From JBBDRV01 sp040905285 (GTDB taxonomy: Bacteria; Bacteroidota; Rhodothermia; Balneolales; Balneolaceae), in the NCBI GenBank assembly GCA_040905285.1, contig JBBDRV010000056.1:1-9895 (forward strand): 9,895 bases of DNA. The letters run 5' to 3'. The notes beneath the pieces are model-generated. The model was not told where the DNA came from. It saw only the letters and a program-made list of their open reading frames with translations, and searched no databases. Shown here piece after piece: positions 7,813-9,895 of this stretch. A program made the position numbers and the translations under genes. Within the stretch, counting starts at the first letter, position 1. Each line of letters starts with the position of its first letter.

Positions 7813-9895
7813 TATCGTATGAAAGTCATCTGCTTCACTCCTGAAAAATCCCGGCCGCTGTTCCCGCGGGCCACCAGCCGGTAAAAGTAAACGCCGCTGG
7901 CCAGGCTCTCCGGGTCGAATCGGACGGTATGAAAACCAGCCGGCACTTCGCCATTGATCAGTTCAGTGACTTTTCTGCCCAGCACGTCATGCAGCGTGAT
8001 CTCTATCTCGGCAGATTCGGGCACATTGTACCCGATGGTCGTTCCCGCGCTGAAGGGATTGGGATAATTGCGATTCAGCTCGAAGGAATCAGACACGGGA
8101 GGATCGGGAAAGCCGATATCCTCCAAATCCCTGAAGCCGACCAGATTGACACCCATGATAAGGTTGTTCCGTTCACCCTCGCAAACATCCGGAGGACACC
8201 GGAAAGTGGTATAGCTGGTGAACTCCCCGGCCTCCCGGATCAGCCCCAGGGTACGGGCGGGGTTGTAGTCCGGATCCGTCTGGGAGGTTGTTCCCGAATC
8301 GAGCAGAAGTTCCAGATAGAGGCCCGTGTCTTCTGTCACTTCAACGGTTACAAAATACTCTTCCCCCTCCTCCACAAGCCAGGCGTTGCTGTCCACCCCG
8401 ATAAAGTTGGGGCCCGGGGCGATATCGCCTATATCCACCGGCTGGTCTGCCAGAACCTGCCCCGGTTCAAAGAATCCCTCTTGCGAAACAGCTTCCCGCA
8501 AGGTAAGGGCCAGCCGGCCTTCCCCCTGGACAGCACTTTCCCGCGGATTGATATTCAGCCGGATACTCTGTACGCCTGAATCAAATTCGGGTGAGATCCT
8601 CAAAGCGACCGCATTCATATCACCCTGTGCCCCCGGCAGCTGCAGAAGAAGTTGAGTCTCTGTATGATAAGCCAGCTCCTCAATGGCCAGGTTGGTTGAC
8701 GTCCACTCCCCGCTGTAACGGAAGGTGCGGCTGTCGCCGGGCAGGGGTGACTCTCCGGAGGGCTCAACATTGGTGGAAACAAGAACGATCTCTTCATAAA
8801 TAGCCCCGCCGCCCAGTGGCTCCAGGTGATTCATCCCGGGTACGGCTTCCATATACCGGTAGCTGTCTTCTCCCAGTATCCTGTAGAGGATATTCTGTGA
8901 TATGCCTTCAGAGGAGTGGATGTCAAGAACCAGGTCTTCTACGCCAAACCACTGGGTATAGAGTGAGCCGCCGTAATAAATCTCTTCCTCTTCGTCGATC
9001 ACCCAGGGCTGGACTTCGGCATTGTAAAGGATGCCCGGGTTGGCAACCCGTATATTCGACAGCTGGGGCCGGCTGAATGCGAAACGGTCCGGCGCATCGC
9101 CTAAATTGCTTTCATAGGCCGCTATGTAGAAATCAGTCAAAAATAGCGGAACGGACAGCCCCTCCTCCGCGAGCACCCGGCTGTATGCAAGATCCGGGTT
9201 ACCGAGGACAGACGAGTCGCTCCGGGTAAGTGACGCCGCCGGCCCCGGACCCACACGCTCTTCCAGATAACTGTGGAGCAGCTGTGCCCTCTGGTAATCG
9301 TACAGAACGACATCGGATTCATCGCTTCTGAACCGGTAGATCCAGCGATCCGGCCCGGCTATATCCCCGCTCACTTCCGTGCGGGAATTCAGAAAATTCA
9401 TGGCTCTTGCATTGAATCCGGATAGTATCTCGGCCAGCTCTGATTGTCCCTCGTTCTGAAAAACCGTCAGGTTTCTATAGTTGGCATGTATCAGGTGCTG
9501 AAACTCGTGAGCCATGGTATTCAGCCGCGTACTGACGACGCCCGTTTCCTCCCGGTAAATACCGGGCTTCGAGTTGATATAAAGAATATCGGAAAAATTG
9601 CTGTTCTCATGCTCTTCCCGGGGAAGCAGATTTACGGGATCGAAGAATCCGGCGGTAAAAAAATTCTGCTCCGGGGGATCCCATCCATCCTGGATATCCG
9701 CTATCAATATTTTCAGGACACCCGTCCCGTCCACGTTCGGCTGACTGCCAAAAAAATCCCTCCCTATTTCGATGATCCCTCTTCCCGGATCAACGGAGTT
9801 GGAAGGGGTTTCACGGATCAGTCCGTCCATGATTTCATCCAGGATGCCTTCGGAGATTCTGTTTTCATCCAGCTCATCCACTTCCACCCAGAGTT
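7812..9895 (-). CDS. Exported zinc metalloprotease with type IX secretion sorting tail (N-terminus outside window)
   Basis: At least 694 residues; the frame is open to the window edge, so the signal peptide and start are missing. A GTG at 9887 is only an internal possibility. Residues are numbered from that GTG. The catalytic motif AHEFQHLIH (126-134) gives zinc ligands His127 and His131 with catalytic Glu128. NEGQSELAE follows, with Glu146 the likely third ligand. Before it, ILIADIQDGWD, FFTAGFFDP and DILYINSKPGIY resemble M30/hyicolysin-like MA-clan peptidases. About 400 residues of beta-rich sequence without a recognised domain follow, including a Cys-x4-Cys pair (FRCPPDVC). The last 90 or so residues (from about 600) are a secretion tail: NYPNPFSAGTTIGY, HDVLGRKV, GVYFYRLVA. 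This predicts export across the outer membrane and surface anchoring or release. The protein is strongly acidic. Its substrate is unknown, and the exact peptidase family is uncertain. Confidence 0.85.
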   Translation of the reverse strand, partial: LWVEVDELDENRISEGILDEIMDGLIRETPSNSVDPGRGIIEIGRDFFGSQPNVDGTGVLKILIADIQDGWDPPEQNFFTAGFFDPVNLLPREEHENSNFSDILYINSKPGIYREETGVVSTRLNTMAHEFQHLIHANYRNLTVFQNEGQSELAEILSGFNARAMNFLNSRTEVSGDIAGPDRWIYRFRSDESDVVLYDYQRAQLLHSYLEERVGPGPAASLTRSDSSVLGNPDLAYSRVLAEEGLSVPLFLTDFYIAAYESNLGDAPDRFAFSRPQLSNIRVANPGILYNAEVQPWVIDEEEEIYYGGSLYTQWFGVEDLVLDIHSSEGISQNILYRILGEDSYRYMEAVPGMNHLEPLGGGAIYEEIVLVSTNVEPSGESPLPGDSRTFRYSGEWTSTNLAIEELAYHTETQLLLQLPGAQGDMNAVALRISPEFDSGVQSIRLNINPRESAVQGEGRLALTLREAVSQEGFFEPGQVLADQPVDIGDIAPGPNFIGVDSNAWLVEEGEEYFVTVEVTEDTGLYLELLLDSGTTSQTDPDYNPARTLGLIREAGEFTSYTTFRCPPDVCEGERNNLIMGVNLVGFRDLEDIGFPDPPVSDSFELNRNYPNPFSAGTTIGYNVPESAEIEITLHDVLGRKVTELINGEVPAGFHTVRFDPESLASGVYFYRLVARGNSGRDFSGVKQMTFIR

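Noticed and set aside
7929..8579. 216-codon open frame on the plus strand within the metalloprotease gene
   Set aside because: It is antisense to the secretion tail and adjoining region; no motif or ribosome site supports it.

Overview
The window looks like chromosomal, mostly housekeeping DNA from a member of the Bacteroidota/Rhodothermota/Balneolota side of the tree. Four things point there. An exported metalloprotease ends in a type IX secretion (Por secretion) sorting tail. A DUF6588-type envelope protein is present. There is a NagB-PIG-L fusion of the kind known from Bacteroides. Several starts have weak or no Shine-Dalgarno sequence and A-rich leaders. I favour a Balneolota/Rhodothermota bacterium over a true Bacteroides relative, but that is inference. 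Base composition is roughly balanced.

Left part, plus strand: the 3' end of an ATP-dependent Lon protease (1-402, cut by the window edge) is followed by rsgA, a circularly permuted ribosome-assembly GTPase (519-1424). A 200-base gap carrying a possible promoter leads to a Sec-exported DUF6588 protein (1625-2779). That gene ends at a strong hairpin-plus-T-run terminator (2817-2857). Only 24 bases later starts a long two-domain protein (2882-4825): a glucosamine-6-phosphate deaminase-like N-terminal half fused to a PIG-L/LmbE zinc deacetylase-like C-terminal half.

Right part, minus strand: full-length DNA polymerase I (polA, 4918-7677), with all three active sites intact by motif, converges on the fusion gene. 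Upstream of it, after a 134-base gap, lies a large exported metalloprotease (7812 to the window edge) with an HExxH site and a C-terminal type IX sorting tail; its N-terminus is outside the window.

The genes do not form one pathway. They are protein quality control, ribosome maturation, an envelope protein, amino-sugar metabolism, DNA repair/replication and a secreted protease. I see no tRNA, rRNA, CRISPR array, insertion sequence, phage gene or defence cassette, and no convincing new multi-gene system. The points most worth a second look are the active-site pattern of the NagB-PIG-L fusion, the terminator pressed against its start codon, a proline in the polA O-helix, and the secreted protease.
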